A DNA stretch of 64,000 nt from Microstegium vimineum (lineage: Eukaryota; Streptophyta; Magnoliopsida; Poales; Poaceae): NCBI GenBank assembly GCA_022036555.1, contig CM039130.1:9641964-9705963 (forward strand), written 5' to 3'. Below, one piece after another: positions 1-11,086 of this stretch. The notes beneath the pieces were generated by a model, which was not told the origin of the DNA, made no database searches, and was given only the letters and a program-made list of their open reading frames with translations. Position numbers and translations under genes: made by a program. The first letter of the stretch is position 1, and every line of letters begins with the position of its first letter.

Positions 1-2085
1 TATAATAGTTCATCCAAAAATTCCCAAACTTTTTCAACAGCAAGGTATAAGTGTATAAAGGTTACACAAAAATTTTCATAATTTTTGGAGCAATATACAA
101 AGCATGAAAAATCATAGAAAAACCATTTTTCAATTACTTTGAGCATTTTTTTACAGGATTAAAAATATATTGAACATGTGCATATTATATTTTTCTTAAA
201 TACTATATAACACAGAGAGCATACAGAAATTTTTCCAGAATTTATACATGCACAAAATAAAGATACAAAAATAACAAAAAACATTACTGTGCAAAACAGG
301 ATATTAGAAAAACCCCTTTGATACTGTCGCTGACAGCTGGGTCCCGCATGTCAGCGACCCCAAAACCGAGCAGCGGCGACGCGCCGCCGTGTTTTGTGGT
401 CGTCGCCGGCAGTGACCAAACCGAACAACCGACTCTCGCGCTGGACTCTGCACTGCACCCTGAACCCAACGAGGTACGATAGAGCCACCTCTATCCCTCG
501 CAACACCCTCGCCGGCGGCATCCGCGGTGGCCAGAGCTCGGTCGCTCGTGCGCCGGCGAGCACAGGCCTTATCAGGCTCAACCAAGCACTTCAACAGACT
601 CAGGAAGACGACGCGAACTAAACGCGCCAAGAAAACGAGCCTAAAACCTAACGAGACGACCTTGCCGTTGACCATGGCGGACGGTGGAGATCTGTGCGAT
701 GTGCGTCGGCCAAAACACGCATGCGCTTGAACAACCAACACCACGACTGGACTCACGACAGCTAGGCGAAGCTAGCGCAACACTCAGACATGAAAAAGAT
801 CAACTAACGAGTCCTACCGACGAGCGCACTGTCGCGACGGCCATGAACCGTGGCGGCACGTCATGGACAGAGCACGACGGCTCGATTCAAGAACAACCAA
901 GCGCGCGGAGAGTTCAAGGAGCTCACCCCGGTTATGAAGCTCGCGCTAACTTAGCCGGAGATGAAGGAGATGACGCTGGCGACGAAGACCGTGCCGGCGG
1001 AGAAGATGAACCGAGTGGCAACGACGACGTTCCTGGAGCTACGGTCCACCATTTGCAAAACAGAGGGGAGCATCGTGATCAGCGATGAATGAGTAAGAAA
1101 TAAGAGATGAATGAACAATGCGGCTCCTATGTAGCCCGGACGACAGCGAACCAGAGCGGCGGCGCTCTCGTCGGAGCTGAGGAAGATGAGGTTGCGCCGG
1201 GCAAACGAGGGCTCGGCGGCTTCAAACAACTCGCGCGGGAGGTGCGCGGGGTCAATGCGAAGGTAATGGCGCAGGTTTGGTGGATTGGTAGTGGATGGAG
1301 AGCTCGCGCGAGCTCGTCGTCGCGGATGGCGTTAGCGGCGGAGCAGAGCAGGGCGGAGCGCAGGCGTGAAAGAGAGGAGAGGGAGGGGTGTCGTCGCGTT
1401 TTGAAGATGGCAACGCGATCGTGGGCTTGCCACGCACCCGATGGGACGCTCGTCGATGCCAGAAGGCGTGCGGTGGCGTCGGCAGCTGGCCGGCTAGGTG
1501 TCACGACCTTGGGTGAGCTTGCCATGCAAGTGCTCGATGAAATGACCAAACTGACCCTGAGAGTGTTTTGCAAATTGCTCAAGCTTCCAAGGGTTTTCAT
1601 GAAAAACTTTGAATACCAAAGTTGCTCAAAATTTCATGATCTACAACTTTGTCACTATGCATTTTTTCAAATTCTGCCTAGATCTGAGAATGCATTTTTG
1701 AAATTTGAAAACCTCTTTTAAAAGAATTACCCCCTTTTCAATTACTCTAGAATTTTGAATAAAACTTGAAAAACTCCAAACACAACTTTTGCAATTGAAA
1801 CAGAGCTGTACAACTTTGCTTTAACAACCATATTCAAATTCTTTTTAGATTTTGAAAACCATGTTTAGGGTTTGATCCACCCCCTCTGAAAATTAGGGTT
1901 TGGAATGGGATTTGAAATTTTGAATTTGAAAACATAACAAGCATTCACACAATTGAGCTAAACACAAACTAATAAACTCATTTTAGTTCAATGCATAATA
2001 AGGTTCTCAAACAAGTGAATGATGCTTAATGCATATGATGACATGATCAAATTTTAATTATGTTTTAAACACCAGAGGTGTTACA
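1..2085 (-). mobile_element. Partial LTR of a Ty3/gypsy (Tekay/Del-like) retrotransposon
   Basis: Read on the minus strand, the sequence begins at 2085 with TGTAACACC, the usual start of Tekay/Del-type LTRs in grasses. It continues through an AT-rich part full of AAATTTGAA-like words (about 1550-2085) and then a GC-rich part (about 330-1550) that looks like a transcribed LTR/leader. The short open frames in the GC-rich part overlap on both strands and match no protein I recognise, so I treat them as chance. The element runs off the left edge of the window, so a solo LTR and a full element cannot be told apart and no target duplication can be checked. The family assignment rests on the terminal motif and base pattern only. 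Confidence 0.55.
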
Positions 2086-2716
2086 ACCATGCATACACAA
2101 ACAAACTGGTTATACTCATGATTATATTATTGCCCACCATGAGCACAACAAAATATAAATGCGTGAATTGGTTAGTACACATTCATCTTAATTTGATTTT
2201 CTTGACCAAACTAAACTTAGCCATTAAAATATTTACTATGGGCTAGCTGAAACATTGTAAAAATGATCTATATAGCAGCACATAGCAAAAGGTACCTATA
2301 ATGGTATAGACTACTCATAAAGAATAAATAAATATTATCCTTCACTCCAGATTTTATCATGAAAGGTTCATATACATTGTGACAACAACCATGGCAACAG
2401 TCTACTTACACAAAAGCTGTCTATATAGACTAATTGATCCATATACATTGTGGTTGCTCTGATGAGTAGAAAACTATGATATTCTATATTTCTTTTTATA
2501 AAAAATTAATCTATGATTAAAATAATCATTTTTTATGATTATTCCGATACGACATGTTTGGTTGCTTTTGACATTTGAAAAAAACAAAATCATTCTTTAT
2601 GAGCCAGATTAATATCTCGTATGGTACTAAACCATTCAATGCACATTGAACTATAGAGTATTATTATATTAAATGTTTAATGGGCCAAGCCCACATTATA
2701 TCTAACAAGATTAATA
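2086..2716. other. AT-rich spacer, nothing recognised
   Basis: No open frame with recognisable similarity, no terminal inverted repeats and no RNA gene seen. Confidence 0.5.
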
Positions 2717-2976
2717 CTCCATCTATCTCAAATTGTAAGTCATTCCAAGAATCTTGGAGAGTCAAAACATCTGAAGTTTGACCAAGAATTATAGACAAAA
2801 CTATAAAGATTTATAACATCAAATAGGTATACTATGAAAATATAATTGATAACGAATCTAATGATACTTATTTGACATCATAAATATTATTACATTGTTA
2901 TATAAGTTTGGTCAAACTTGAGAAACTTTGACTCTCCAAGGTTCTTGGAATGACTTACAATTTGGGATGGAGGGAA
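2717..2976. mobile_element. Stowaway MITE (Tc1/mariner type)
   Basis: About 260 bp. The ends form a long inverted repeat: the left end reads CTCCATCTATCTCAAATTG and the right end, reverse-complemented, reads TTCCCTCCATCCCAAATTG. The repeat continues inward through the words AAGTCATTCCAAGAA and TTGGAGAGTCAAA on both sides. TA lies on each flank (2715-2716 and 2977-2978), the Stowaway target duplication. No coding capacity. The outermost ten bases have diverged, so this is not a recent insertion. Confidence 0.9.
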
Positions 2977-3535
2977 TACTTCTGAATGGTATGCAGAAGG
3001 GAGTAGCTAGTGTGGGAATGGGAAATCTATGGATTGATTCAGGAGTAGATGGAGGTGGCGAATGCATGTGTCTTGTGTGTGCGTGCACAGTGCACCAAGT
3101 CTACTAAGTCCCAGAACATCCGAGAAGATAGCTAACAAAAGATGTGTACACCTACACGCACCACAGCTCCAGATGAAGGCAGGCAAATTGCCACTGTCAG
3201 TCTGTCACTGAACCCTGATGCTGGTACTTGGTAGAATGGTAGGTAAAACTACAAACAAGAGGCGTCGATGTCAGAGGCTGGTACCAATAGAAGCAGCTGA
3301 ATACATGCATGCAGCATGTGGACGGGAGTCGAAGCACCGTAACCCAGGCAGCCAGGCTTTTTTTTAGCATGTAGCTAATATCCCACTTGTGTGGCCCGGG
3401 GCATGATCCAATTGGTACCACTCCAGCCCATAATTGCACCAAGTAGTATCCTGCTGGGCCGAGCCGGCCTTGTTTGGTTCCAGGTGACCAAACAACTAGT
3501 CAGCGTGGAAGAAAGATAGTCCCTCTATCCCAATA
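2977..3535. other. Spacer, nothing recognised
   Basis: Small open frames only; none shows a recognisable domain or codon structure. No repeat boundary seen. Confidence 0.5.
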
Positions 3536-3632
3536 CTCCCTCTATCTTAAATTAAAACGTCTCAAAAATCTTGAAGAGTCAAAGTATCTTAAGTTTAACA
3601 AAACTCAGAATGCCTTATAAATTGAGATGTAA
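3536..3632. mobile_element. Degenerate short Stowaway copy
   Basis: Starts TA-CTCCCTCTATCTTAAATT, continues with a TTGAAGAGTCAAAGTA segment resembling the Stowaway at 2717, and ends with a GAATGCCTTATAAATTGAGATG-like tail, which is a decayed right end. The middle is deleted. The right boundary is approximate. Confidence 0.4.
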
Positions 3633-4065
3633 TTATTGGTCAAAATCTGAGATGAAAGAGTTCAGCCCTGGCGATGCTTATTTTTCCCTTACAACTTTAA
3701 AATACCGAAAATGTGATACAAACTGTTTCTTCTCGTTATTCTTGTGCAGGATTGTAGAACATTAGAGCCATGGGTTCGTGCAATGTCGAACTATAAAATA
3801 AAATTATCTATGTGTGCACTACTATGTTTATATGAAACTGCTACGTGAAACTATAAATGTACAATAGTTTGAGTGAGTGAAGAGTAGATACATTTCTGAG
3901 GTGAACATTGGGTAGCTGTATCCTGAATCAATGTGAATTGTAGTCATCAGGAAGCCTTTTCTTTATTATTCCATTGTTAGCTTCCAGTTTAGTCACAATA
4001 TAGTAATGGATAAAATGTGGAATGCAAAAAGGACAAGAGGTTTTTCTTTTTTTTGGTTTTCGTAA
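3633..4065. other. Spacer, nothing recognised
   Basis: AT-rich, with a poly-T run just before the repeat array at 4066. No gene or element end recognised. Confidence 0.5.
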
Positions 4066-4347
4066 ATTCTTATCAGTGCCGCGTATTGGCTATATGAGTC
4101 GCTGATAGATGGTTATCAGTGACGCGTATTGGCTACACGTGTCGCTGAAGATGGTTATCAGTGACGCGTATTGGCTGCACGTGTCGCTGATAGATGGTTA
4201 TCAGTGACGCATGCGTATTGGCTACACGGGTCGCTGATAGATGGTTATCAGTGACGTGTATCACAGACGCAACATCAGTGGTGCGTAAAATATGCTATCA
4301 CTGATGGCCCTCTACACGTGTCACTGATAACGTTTTTTGGCATAGTG
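4066..4347. mobile_element. CACTA transposon end with subterminal repeat array
   Basis: The right edge, reverse-complemented, starts CACTATGCCAAAAAACG, a classic CACTA terminus. Inside it lie about five degenerate units of roughly 40-50 bp containing ATCAGTGACGCG, a spacer TATTGGCTACA and CGTGTCGCTGAT. Each unit is itself a partial palindrome, as in CACTA subterminal transposase-binding regions. I could not find a matching left end with a TGA flank, so this is an orphan terminus or a truncated copy. Confidence 0.7.
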
Positions 4348-5974
4348 TGAGTCAATAATGCAGACTAATTTAAATTCCAGGTTATAGATACTATACAATA
4401 TATAGACTGCTTCAAGGGATATATGAGTTGAATATCAGTATGCTGCAAATTGAAATAAAGAGAATCTTAAGAAAAGAGCTACACTCCTTTAACGATTTTT
4501 TTGCCTCAACGAACTGCAACACTTAAATTGTGGCAACTTAACACAAACTGAAATGATATTGCACTAATAGAGATTTACAAATCAAAAGTGCAGTACCCAA
4601 GATTTGAATAAAGCAACCTTCAAACCATTGCTCGACTACCTATAGTTCCAACCACTCTCTAGGCTCATTCCTGAAAACGTCTTATATATAGCAGGTATTG
4701 AGGAAAGCATCATTTTCACGGTATGCGGTGGCAAGCAACAAGAAGAGTAATAGTTCCAACTCCATAGAGAATGTGTATTAATCCTTAGGTATAAATAGCT
4801 TTATTGTGATAAAATTGGAATTTCATTGTTTATATGAGTAAGCAATGTGAGCGATCTAAACAGAACTAAGCACCATTTGACAAAAAAAGTCATCAAGTGC
4901 TGTCCGCTAACCCGAGGTAATTACAACCAAAATGGGAATCTGGTAAGCCTCCAAATGTGCAGCAAAAGGAGATGCAACAACGGCAGCCGACCGACATCTC
5001 TCCCTCTCCCTCTTCTTTGTGTGCTCGATCTCCTCAAGCAAGCAAGCACAGTTATAGTTTCAACCAACAAATTCATCTGCTCTCATCTATATCTCTAGCT
5101 TTTCGATCCCCCATTCTGCACCGCCATGAGATACAGAAATTTTTAAAAGAAGAGATACTGAAATTTGATTATTGACGAAGCACGGTGTACTGCTTGTGCA
5201 TAAATTGCAAAAAAAACAAAAAAAAACCAAGAGGGCTGCAGTAAATATGACAACCACACTAAAAAATTGGTAAGACTGCAAGATATTTGGCCTTGCAGTT
5301 TTCTACCAGCAAAAAAATAGCTACTGAAGGTAACATTTCAATGTCTAGTTACCACAGAGAATCAAACTTTCACATGTTTAGGCTACACCGAGCACAAAAG
5401 CTAACATTCCAATTCCCAAATGTGATTATAACATAATTGAGATAATTGAAATATGTACAATGCCCAGATTATTTCGTCAGTAAAACAAAAAATGGAGATA
5501 TCCAAGGTAGAAGCAGGAATAATGCACGAGAGCCACCTTAGATCATAGATGGCCACCTGCGTTGAGATATGCGCTGTGTGTAATTAATGAAACTGAAGGA
5601 AGGAAGTGGATATGGACAAGACGATAGTATCATTGGCAATCAGGAAGAGCTTCCGCTATCGTGCATGCACGCGAGCTTGACTGGCGGTCTTTCCTTGATT
5701 GCCAGCAGAGCTAGGCGTCGGTGTTACGCACGACTTGCGCCGGGTAGAGTATCTTCTCTCCGTATTATTTTTTAGTTATAGAGATAAAGATACAGATAGG
5801 CAAATACTTTGGATCCAAACGGCACGATCGATTCGTTTGACATTGATGTATGTATTTTATCGCTTGTGACGCAAACTCTTGGGAATATGATCACGTATTG
5901 CCTGATTCATCATATCCATGCATGTGTGTGCATCAAACAAAGTCACCAACTTGCAAGGCCTGAATTGAAGCTAC
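4348..5974. other. AT-rich spacer, nothing recognised
   Basis: About 1.6 kb with only short, unsupported open frames on both strands. No tRNA, no LTR ends and no MITE ends recognised. Confidence 0.5.
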
Positions 5975-6137
5975 GAGCCTGTTTGGCACGACAACTCCTA
6001 AGGGGCTTCTTCGAAGGAGCTAGAGCCCTCCAAAACGGCCCAGCTCCTCGAAAAACGGTTCCTCTAAAAAGTGTTTGGCAGAATTCCTTCGGAGAAGCCA
6101 GAGCCGGAGTCAAGAAGAAATCCTGCCAAACAAGCTC
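5975..6137. mobile_element. Small MITE with GAGCYTGTTTGGCA ends
   Basis: The left end is GAGCCTGTTTGGCA and the right end reverse-complemented is GAGCTTGTTTGGCA. The 163-bp interior is moderately GC-rich (AGCTCC/GGAGC words). This class is common near grass genes. The flanks do not show a clear target duplication, so I do not assign a superfamily. Confidence 0.65.
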
Positions 6138-6229
6138 AACAGATATGCATCTTACATGAATATACAAACACTAATATCGCATTATATTTATCGATCAAAA
6201 CAAAATAAAAGGTCTATCCATTAAAATAG

Positions 6230-6355
6230 GAGAGATTTAGCTACATGGCCCTGAAAATAGTGCCTCTTTGGTGTATGATCTCTTTTTTTTTAACTTTACT
6301 CCATGACCTTGAAACTAACTTTTCTTAGCTCTATGACCTTCTGTTACATCTGAAC
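6230..6355. repeat. Left terminal inverted repeat of the Mutator element
   Basis: Pairs with 8512-8642. Shared words in order include ATGGCCCTGAAAATA, CCTCTTTGGTGTATGA and TTCTTAGCTCTATG. The inner limit is approximate, fading after the CTTCTGT word. Confidence 0.85.
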
Positions 6356-6705
6356 ACTCAACGGTGTTAACTATGGTGTGAAAAGTCCATTTTACCCCTG
6401 GATCGAAAAAATTAAAATGGAGCACTCTCCTTTCAGCAACATGCATCAGCTGTACACATTTTTGGGCAATGGCGAGCATGCAGAGAGGAAAATCATTTAG
6501 CTTTGTACACGAAAAAAAACCCAAAAATGCATTCTAATGAACCATAGGTTTCAAACTCACATAAACAAGGTCTCACATAAATAAGGTTTCACAAATTCAC
6601 CATAGTCTAACAAATTCACCATAGTCTCTCAAATCCACCAAAGTCTAAATTCAAACATACATTGGTCTCACATACAACGAGCAAATTCAATAAGCATATC
6701 TTAAA

Positions 6706-6918
6706 TCAAAGACTAAGCCTTCTCTTGCTTCGCGTGCGCGTGCTCATTGCAGGGCTGCTAGGAAATACTGCCTTGCTTCTTGTACACGTCGATGGGCTGT
6801 CAAGTAGCACCTTGGGAATATCTACGCCTTTCTTCTTTGGAAGACCAAGCTTCTTCTTGATGGGTGACCGAACTTGAGCAAGTTGATCTTCATGTGAAGC
6901 AATAGGAAAGTTATGTTG
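6706..6918 (-). pseudogene. C-terminal protein fragment with basic, Ser-rich tail
   Basis: An open frame of about 70 codons ends in TGA at 6706-6708 and has no start codon; an in-frame stop lies just upstream at 6919-6921. It contains a basic patch, SPIKKKLGLPKKKG, then a tail, STRTRSKRRLSL. Tails of this kind occur at the ends of plant MULE-encoded proteins, so it may be a transposase remnant rather than a captured host exon; I cannot decide. It sits just inside the left TIR, where a transposase 3' end could lie. Confidence 0.35.
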
Positions 6919-7328
6919 TCAAGTCATGTGAAACAATGGGCTGTCAAGTTATGCTTAACTCCTGCAGAGACTAAGAGATGAGAGTAATATATCAGAAAGT
7001 TCGGCCCAGTTAGCAGAAGTCCTCCAGATGGGCTAGATCTCAAATCAACCCAGCAAGCAAAACAAACGAAACTATAGAAAAGCCCAAGCGACTAAAAGGA
7101 TAATAGAACAATAATTACTTCTGTGTTCTAGTTTTTGTAGAAGATATAACAAGCTCTCCATCTTTATTTATTCTATTCTTCTCCTGTGCATAAAAAGAAC
7201 TCAAAATATAAACAATCTGTTCACAGGATTTAGAAAAGAGATATGGAAGGAATTCATAAAATGCATAAGACTAGATGATTATAAAAGAGTGTAAGGAAAC
7301 AGTAGTTACAGAAGGAGGTTTCTTTTAC

Positions 7329-7411
7329 CGCTTGTAATATTCGTTCCTTGATTCTCTCCCCAAGCCAGCGAGCTTCCTTAACATTGAACCGCATGTCAAC
7401 CTTTGTGTTAA
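7329..7411 (-). pseudogene. Captured exon of an ICT1-like peptidyl-tRNA hydrolase (class I release-factor family)
   Basis: The 83-bp segment is flanked by a consensus acceptor (CTTACAG just upstream on the minus strand) and a GT donor (GCG|GTAAAA). It encodes VNTKVDMRFNV followed by WLGERIKERILQ. In ICT1/prfB-type proteins this stretch follows directly after the catalytic GGQ loop (GGQNVNK-VNxK...), so the exon starts just after the missing GGQ exon. The family rescues stalled ribosomes in mitochondria or plastids by hydrolysing peptidyl-tRNA. Here a single exon lies inside a Mutator element with no GGQ exon or C-terminal basic tail recognised nearby, so it cannot make an enzyme. The call rests on motif recognition, not on an alignment. 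Confidence 0.72.
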
Positions 7412-8080
7412 CTGTAAGATGGTAGTGGGACTTTAGAACAAAGAAACACATATTAAGCTGTGTATATTTAAGTAATTAACTGATTATTGCCTAGAGATCT
7501 CTGAGTTCATTAGAGGAAAACATGCATCAATTAGGAAATTTACTAGTATTAGGAACCTTATGCTTAGTAATACAAGCTGGATGTGATCTGTTGGCTGGCT
7601 GGTGCCTAAATACTATACACTATATAGGCAGGACATGCCTGCAAGGGAGATCGAACAATCAACAAGGAATATAGCAATGAGCTTTGCCTACCCAAACTAG
7701 GCTATGATAAAAAAAAACTCTTCTCAACAGGTGAAGCCGTCGACTAGAGGGTGATCAGCCCTAATTTTGCCATATTCATCAACCAAAAGAGTTTAAGCAC
7801 GTCAAAGTATCGAAAACAACAATTATCTAATGAATGTTCATTAAAAAAACAACTATATATTGATTAAAAATGGAAATAAGAAAAAGAGAGAAAAAAACAT
7901 GCTACACATTGAGATCTGAATGAAGCACGCCGCTCATTAAATTCTGAAAGCAGAAACAGGAGGTAGAGAAAATACAAGTGTAAATAAATGTCAATACGAT
8001 GATTAAACACATGAGAAACTGGCACCAATGGTCTAGATGCAATGAGATAAAAAATAATGGGGAAAACACTGGACTCTCAC

Positions 8081-8258
8081 CCTTGAAGCCAGTCGTCGTC
8101 GTGCTTGAAGCCCCCTGGTCGCCGAGCTGGGCGCCGGCCAGGCCCCCGCGTTGGGCGTCGGTCTGGGAGCTGCTCTCCCGGTGGCGAGCCGCTGCCGCCT
8201 CGCCGGAGAAGACCCAGCCGAGCGTGCTGGACGAGGAGGCCCGCCACGGCTCCACCAC
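8081..8258 (-). pseudogene. Captured GC-rich first-exon-like segment
   Basis: On the minus strand an ATG at 8258 opens 59 codons rich in Ser, Ala, Gly and Gln (starting MVEPWRASSSSTLGWVF) and ends at a good donor, TTCAAGG|GTGAGA. Base composition jumps from AT-rich to strongly GC-rich exactly here (about 8085-8390), as expected for a captured 5' exon of a grass gene. I do not recognise the protein. It could be exon 1 of the same gene as the 7329-7411 exon or come from another gene. Downstream reading runs into intron-like, stop-rich sequence. Confidence 0.45.
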
Positions 8259-8511
8259 GGCGAGATGAGAAGGGACTGCGGCTGGGAAGGGGCGGATCCG
8301 GAGCTGGAGAACCCGGCGGCGGCGTCCCTTGGCCGGTGGCGGCGACGGCTCCCTCTGGCATCGGGGGTAAGTTTTTTTTTCCGGTTGCCTGAGGCATCGT
8401 GCGTGCGTGTGAGGCGGGTCGCGGGTGCGTGCGTGGGGCGGGTGTGCCTTCCCTTACTGAAGGGTATTTGTGTCTTTTTGCATGCCAACAAGTGAACAAT
8501 CTAACGGAACA

Positions 8512-8642
8512 CCCTAATAGAGTTGACAGAAGGCCATAGAGCTAAGAAAAATTAATTTCAGGGTCATGAAGCAAAGTTCAGAAAAAAAAGAGGTCATACA
8601 CCAAAGAGGTATTATTTTCAGGGCCATGTAGCTAAATCTCTC
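8512..8642. repeat. Right terminal inverted repeat of the Mutator element
   Basis: Reverse complement of 6230-6355 with scattered substitutions; followed directly by the TTAAAATAG duplication. Confidence 0.85.
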
Positions 8643-8651
8643 TTAAAATAG

Positions 8652-9076
8652 TGCGACAAAATTATTTTTTCCTGAATATTTAACTAGTTGTTAATTAAAT
8701 CTATTTAATTTAAAATAGCTTCTAGTATAACCAGTAACTACCCTATCTGTCTTTAAATAAGTTTTTGATTTTGTGCCGTAAGTTTGACTAGGTTGTAGAA
8801 ATTCTATGCCATATTTATAACTTTAATAATAAATTTATTATGAAAATATATTTGACAATCTATCTAATGATATTAATTAGATCTACTGATATTATTTGTG
8901 TGCCTTAAATATGAATATTTTATAAAATTAGCAAAATTATTTTTTGAAAAGCGAGAATGATAAAGAGCATAGCCTTGATGGTTACAGAGAGACAGGTCAT
9001 GAACTCTAGACTAGACATGGAGCATCTAGTTAGGACCGGATCCTGATCAATACCACCTCTTTTGAGTGTCATAGTG
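8652..9076. other. AT-rich spacer, possible decayed MITE
   Basis: Around 8740-8940 there are words resembling a decayed Stowaway (AAGTTTGACTAGG, a run of A/T, GACAATCTATCTAATGATATTA), but no convincing pair of ends. Confidence 0.35.
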
Positions 9077-9330
9077 TGTTTGGATCCCTAGTGTTAACTA
9101 GGAGAAAAAATATAAATAATTATAAAACTAATTACATATGAGGAGACTAATTTGCGACATGAGTATATTAAACCTAATTAATCTATCATTAGCAAATATT
9201 TATTGTAGCACCACAATATCAAATCATGGACTAATTAGGCTTAATAGATTTGTCTTACAACATTAGTCTGGATCTATGCAATTAGTTTTGTAATTAGTTT
9301 ATGTTAATACTCTAAATTAGTGTCCAAACA
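9077..9330. mobile_element. MITE with TGTTTGGA ends
   Basis: The left end TGTTTGGATCC matches the right end TGTTTGGACAC in reverse complement. The interior carries the words CTAATTAGGCTTAATAGATT and TTTTGTAATTAGTTTATG typical of an abundant grass MITE family. I see no clear flanking duplication, so the superfamily is left open. Confidence 0.65.
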
Positions 9331-9904
9331 TTCGATGATGTGAGCTTGCAAAAGAGAAATGTCAAGTCCCCACATAGGTGACATCTATCTGTCGCAATAT
9401 GATTTTCCTGCCAGGACATGTTTTTTGCACTCTCTTATTTTACTACACATAAGTTTTGAGGTAAAGTTTATGTTTATTAAATTCGTATTTCAAATAGTTA
9501 CTTACATTTGATGTAAGTTGATTCTTTTTCTATTGAGAATACACATTATTTTGCCAAATAACTTTATATACCAATATTTTTCCAAGAGTGATACTTTTAA
9601 GTTAGCATTAAGTTTATATGAATGTAGGATATACACTAGTGCACCTAACATTTGTACTAGCAGCACTTTTATAGAATTTTCATTAGCGGTTTTGTACGCC
9701 TGTCAGTGAGAAAGACTAGTAAAAATGGCGGTTTTACATTCGGGTCAGTTAAGAAATGATTTAGGTGATATGTTTACACAACTTGCTAGTGTAAATGTAA
9801 GTCGAGCAAAAATAGCATTTTTTAATTTGGGAGATGCAAGAGCCAACCAACACCGTACGGCCACAAATCACAAGTCAAAGTGACTTGTGACAAGTGGCTG
9901 GTGC
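9331..9904. other. AT-rich spacer with CACTA-like words
   Basis: A CACTAGTGCACC at 9634 and a GCTAGTG ending at 9791 could mark a tiny CACTA copy, but the 3-bp flanks (ATA and TAA) disagree. No gene seen. Confidence 0.35.
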
Positions 9905-10408
9905 ATTCCTTTTTATTCAGTTTAAAGAGCTCTTCGCCGACCAGAACACCATTTTTCACCCTAGCTCACAGATTTGCCTTGCACTCAGACAAAGAATTAT
10001 TTAAAAAATAAAAAAATTTCTTTGCCGAGTGCCAGCCAAGTTAGTAGTCTGCAAATAATTATTTAAAAAAACTAAAAAAAATTCTTTGCCGAGTGCTAGC
10101 CGCCAGACACTTGGCAAACTTTTTTACAAAAATAAATAAAGAATATTTTTTTGCCGAGTGTCAGCCATGTCAGCACTCGACAAAGACGTCGTCAAGGTTG
10201 ATGTGCGAATTTATTTTGCCGAGTGCTTATACAGGCACTCGACAAATAATTTAACACTCGGCAAATTATTTGTCGAGAGCCCGAAATCTGACACTCGGCA
10301 AATAATTGTATGCCGACTTGGTCTTTGCTGAGTACAATTTGCCAAGTGCGGCACTCGGCAAACCATTTGCCGAGTGCACACTCGGCAAATCAGCAGAATC
10401 CTGTAGTG
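9905..10408. mobile_element. CACTA transposon end, TTTGCCGAGTG subterminal repeats
   Basis: The right edge reverse-complemented begins CACTACAGGATTCTGC. Inside are more than ten copies, in both orientations, of TTTGCCGAGTG/CACTCGGCAAA and close variants, the well-known subterminal repeat of a large grass CACTA family. The left side fades into AT-rich DNA without a second CACTA end, so the copy is truncated. No transposase coding sequence is present. Confidence 0.85.
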
Positions 10409-10680
10409 ATACTCTAAAGCCAAAATTTTTTAGAAGAATGAGAACTCCATGGTCAAGAGATTTGACAACTCACAAGTGTGAACACAACCAATTCCCACTA
10501 TCAATTATTAGTATTGTGGTTTCTTAAGAACAAAAAAATATGGCTATTATTAGATTATCAGATATTTGAGAAAAAACAAGAAATTCCAAGTCATCAACTT
10601 TGGAGCTTCAGATAACTCAAAACTAGGCAGATAACCAAAACAATATATAGAAGTTCACTAGTGACTTACAAAAAATACAT

Positions 10681-10980
10681 GTTCTTGAACTTGTCACTTG
10701 CAAGCTAGACACACTACTACATAAAACTTTTGCGTAGTGAGCGTTTTTCATTTTTGGTGGCGGGCAAGGCCAACCGCCTCAATGAAAGGTCATGGTCAAT
10801 GGCCGAATAATAGAGGCGGTTGCCATTGCCCGCCTTGGTTAATCTGTTTACGAAGACGGACACCTTAAAAAAACTGTTTGTTCTTGAACGTGTCCATTAA
10901 AAAAACTGTTTGTTCTTGAACTTGTCACTTGCAAGCTGGACAACCTATCAAATATAGAAGTTGTCACTTGCAAGCTGCAC
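10681..10980. repeat. Short direct repeats around a CACTACTACATAAAA motif
   Basis: GTTCTTGAACTTGTCACTTG followed by CAAGCT occurs at 10681 and about 10912, with a partial third copy near 10958. A 32-bp unit (TAAAAAAACTGTTTGTTCTT...) is tandemly doubled at about 10865-10928. Between them is a segment starting CACTACTACATAAAA with an internal inverted repeat (GGCGGGCAAGG / CCTTGGCGGGC-like). Possibly a decayed CACTA fragment plus local duplication. Confidence 0.4.
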
Positions 10981-11023
10981 TACACGTCAAATGACACGGC
11001 CACGAGCCAGAGGTACTCCCATG

Positions 11024-11086
11024 CTAAAAAAATTTTTGGCCCATATGATTTAGCCCCCACTTGGTACATTTCTGGATCCGCCACTG
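11024..11086. mobile_element. Probable hAT terminus (orphan)
   Basis: Reverse-complemented from 11086 the sequence begins CAGTGGCGGATCCAGAAATG, which resembles a common hAT terminal repeat in grasses. No partner end was found, so it is a single terminus. Confidence 0.4.

Larger units (their letters stand above)
6230..8642. mobile_element. Mutator-like element carrying host gene pieces (Pack-MULE)
   Basis: The ends are long inverted repeats: GAGAGATTTAGCTACATGG at 6230, and the same on the minus strand from 8642, with similarity extending about 130 bp inward. The flanks are an identical 9-bp duplication, TTAAAATAG at 6221-6229 and 8643-8651, the Mutator hallmark. The 2413-bp element encodes no complete transposase. 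It contains three minus-strand exon-like segments (6706-6918, 7329-7411, 8081-8258), one clearly from a host-type gene. Long TIRs, exact duplications and captured exons together define a Pack-MULE. Because both duplications are identical, insertion is probably not very old. Confidence 0.9.

Noticed and set aside
284..1721. Several 60-200-codon open frames on both strands near the left edge
   Set aside because: They overlap each other in GC-rich LTR/leader sequence and show no domain or codon structure.
8033..8499. Pro/Arg-rich frames on both strands in the Pack-MULE GC island
   Set aside because: Low-complexity shadows of GC-rich DNA; only the frame with ATG and donor (8081-8258) has exon features.
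9634..9791. Possible tiny CACTA copy (CACTAGTGCACC ... GCTAGTG)
   Set aside because: The 3-bp flanks ATA and TAA do not match and the ends share only six bases.
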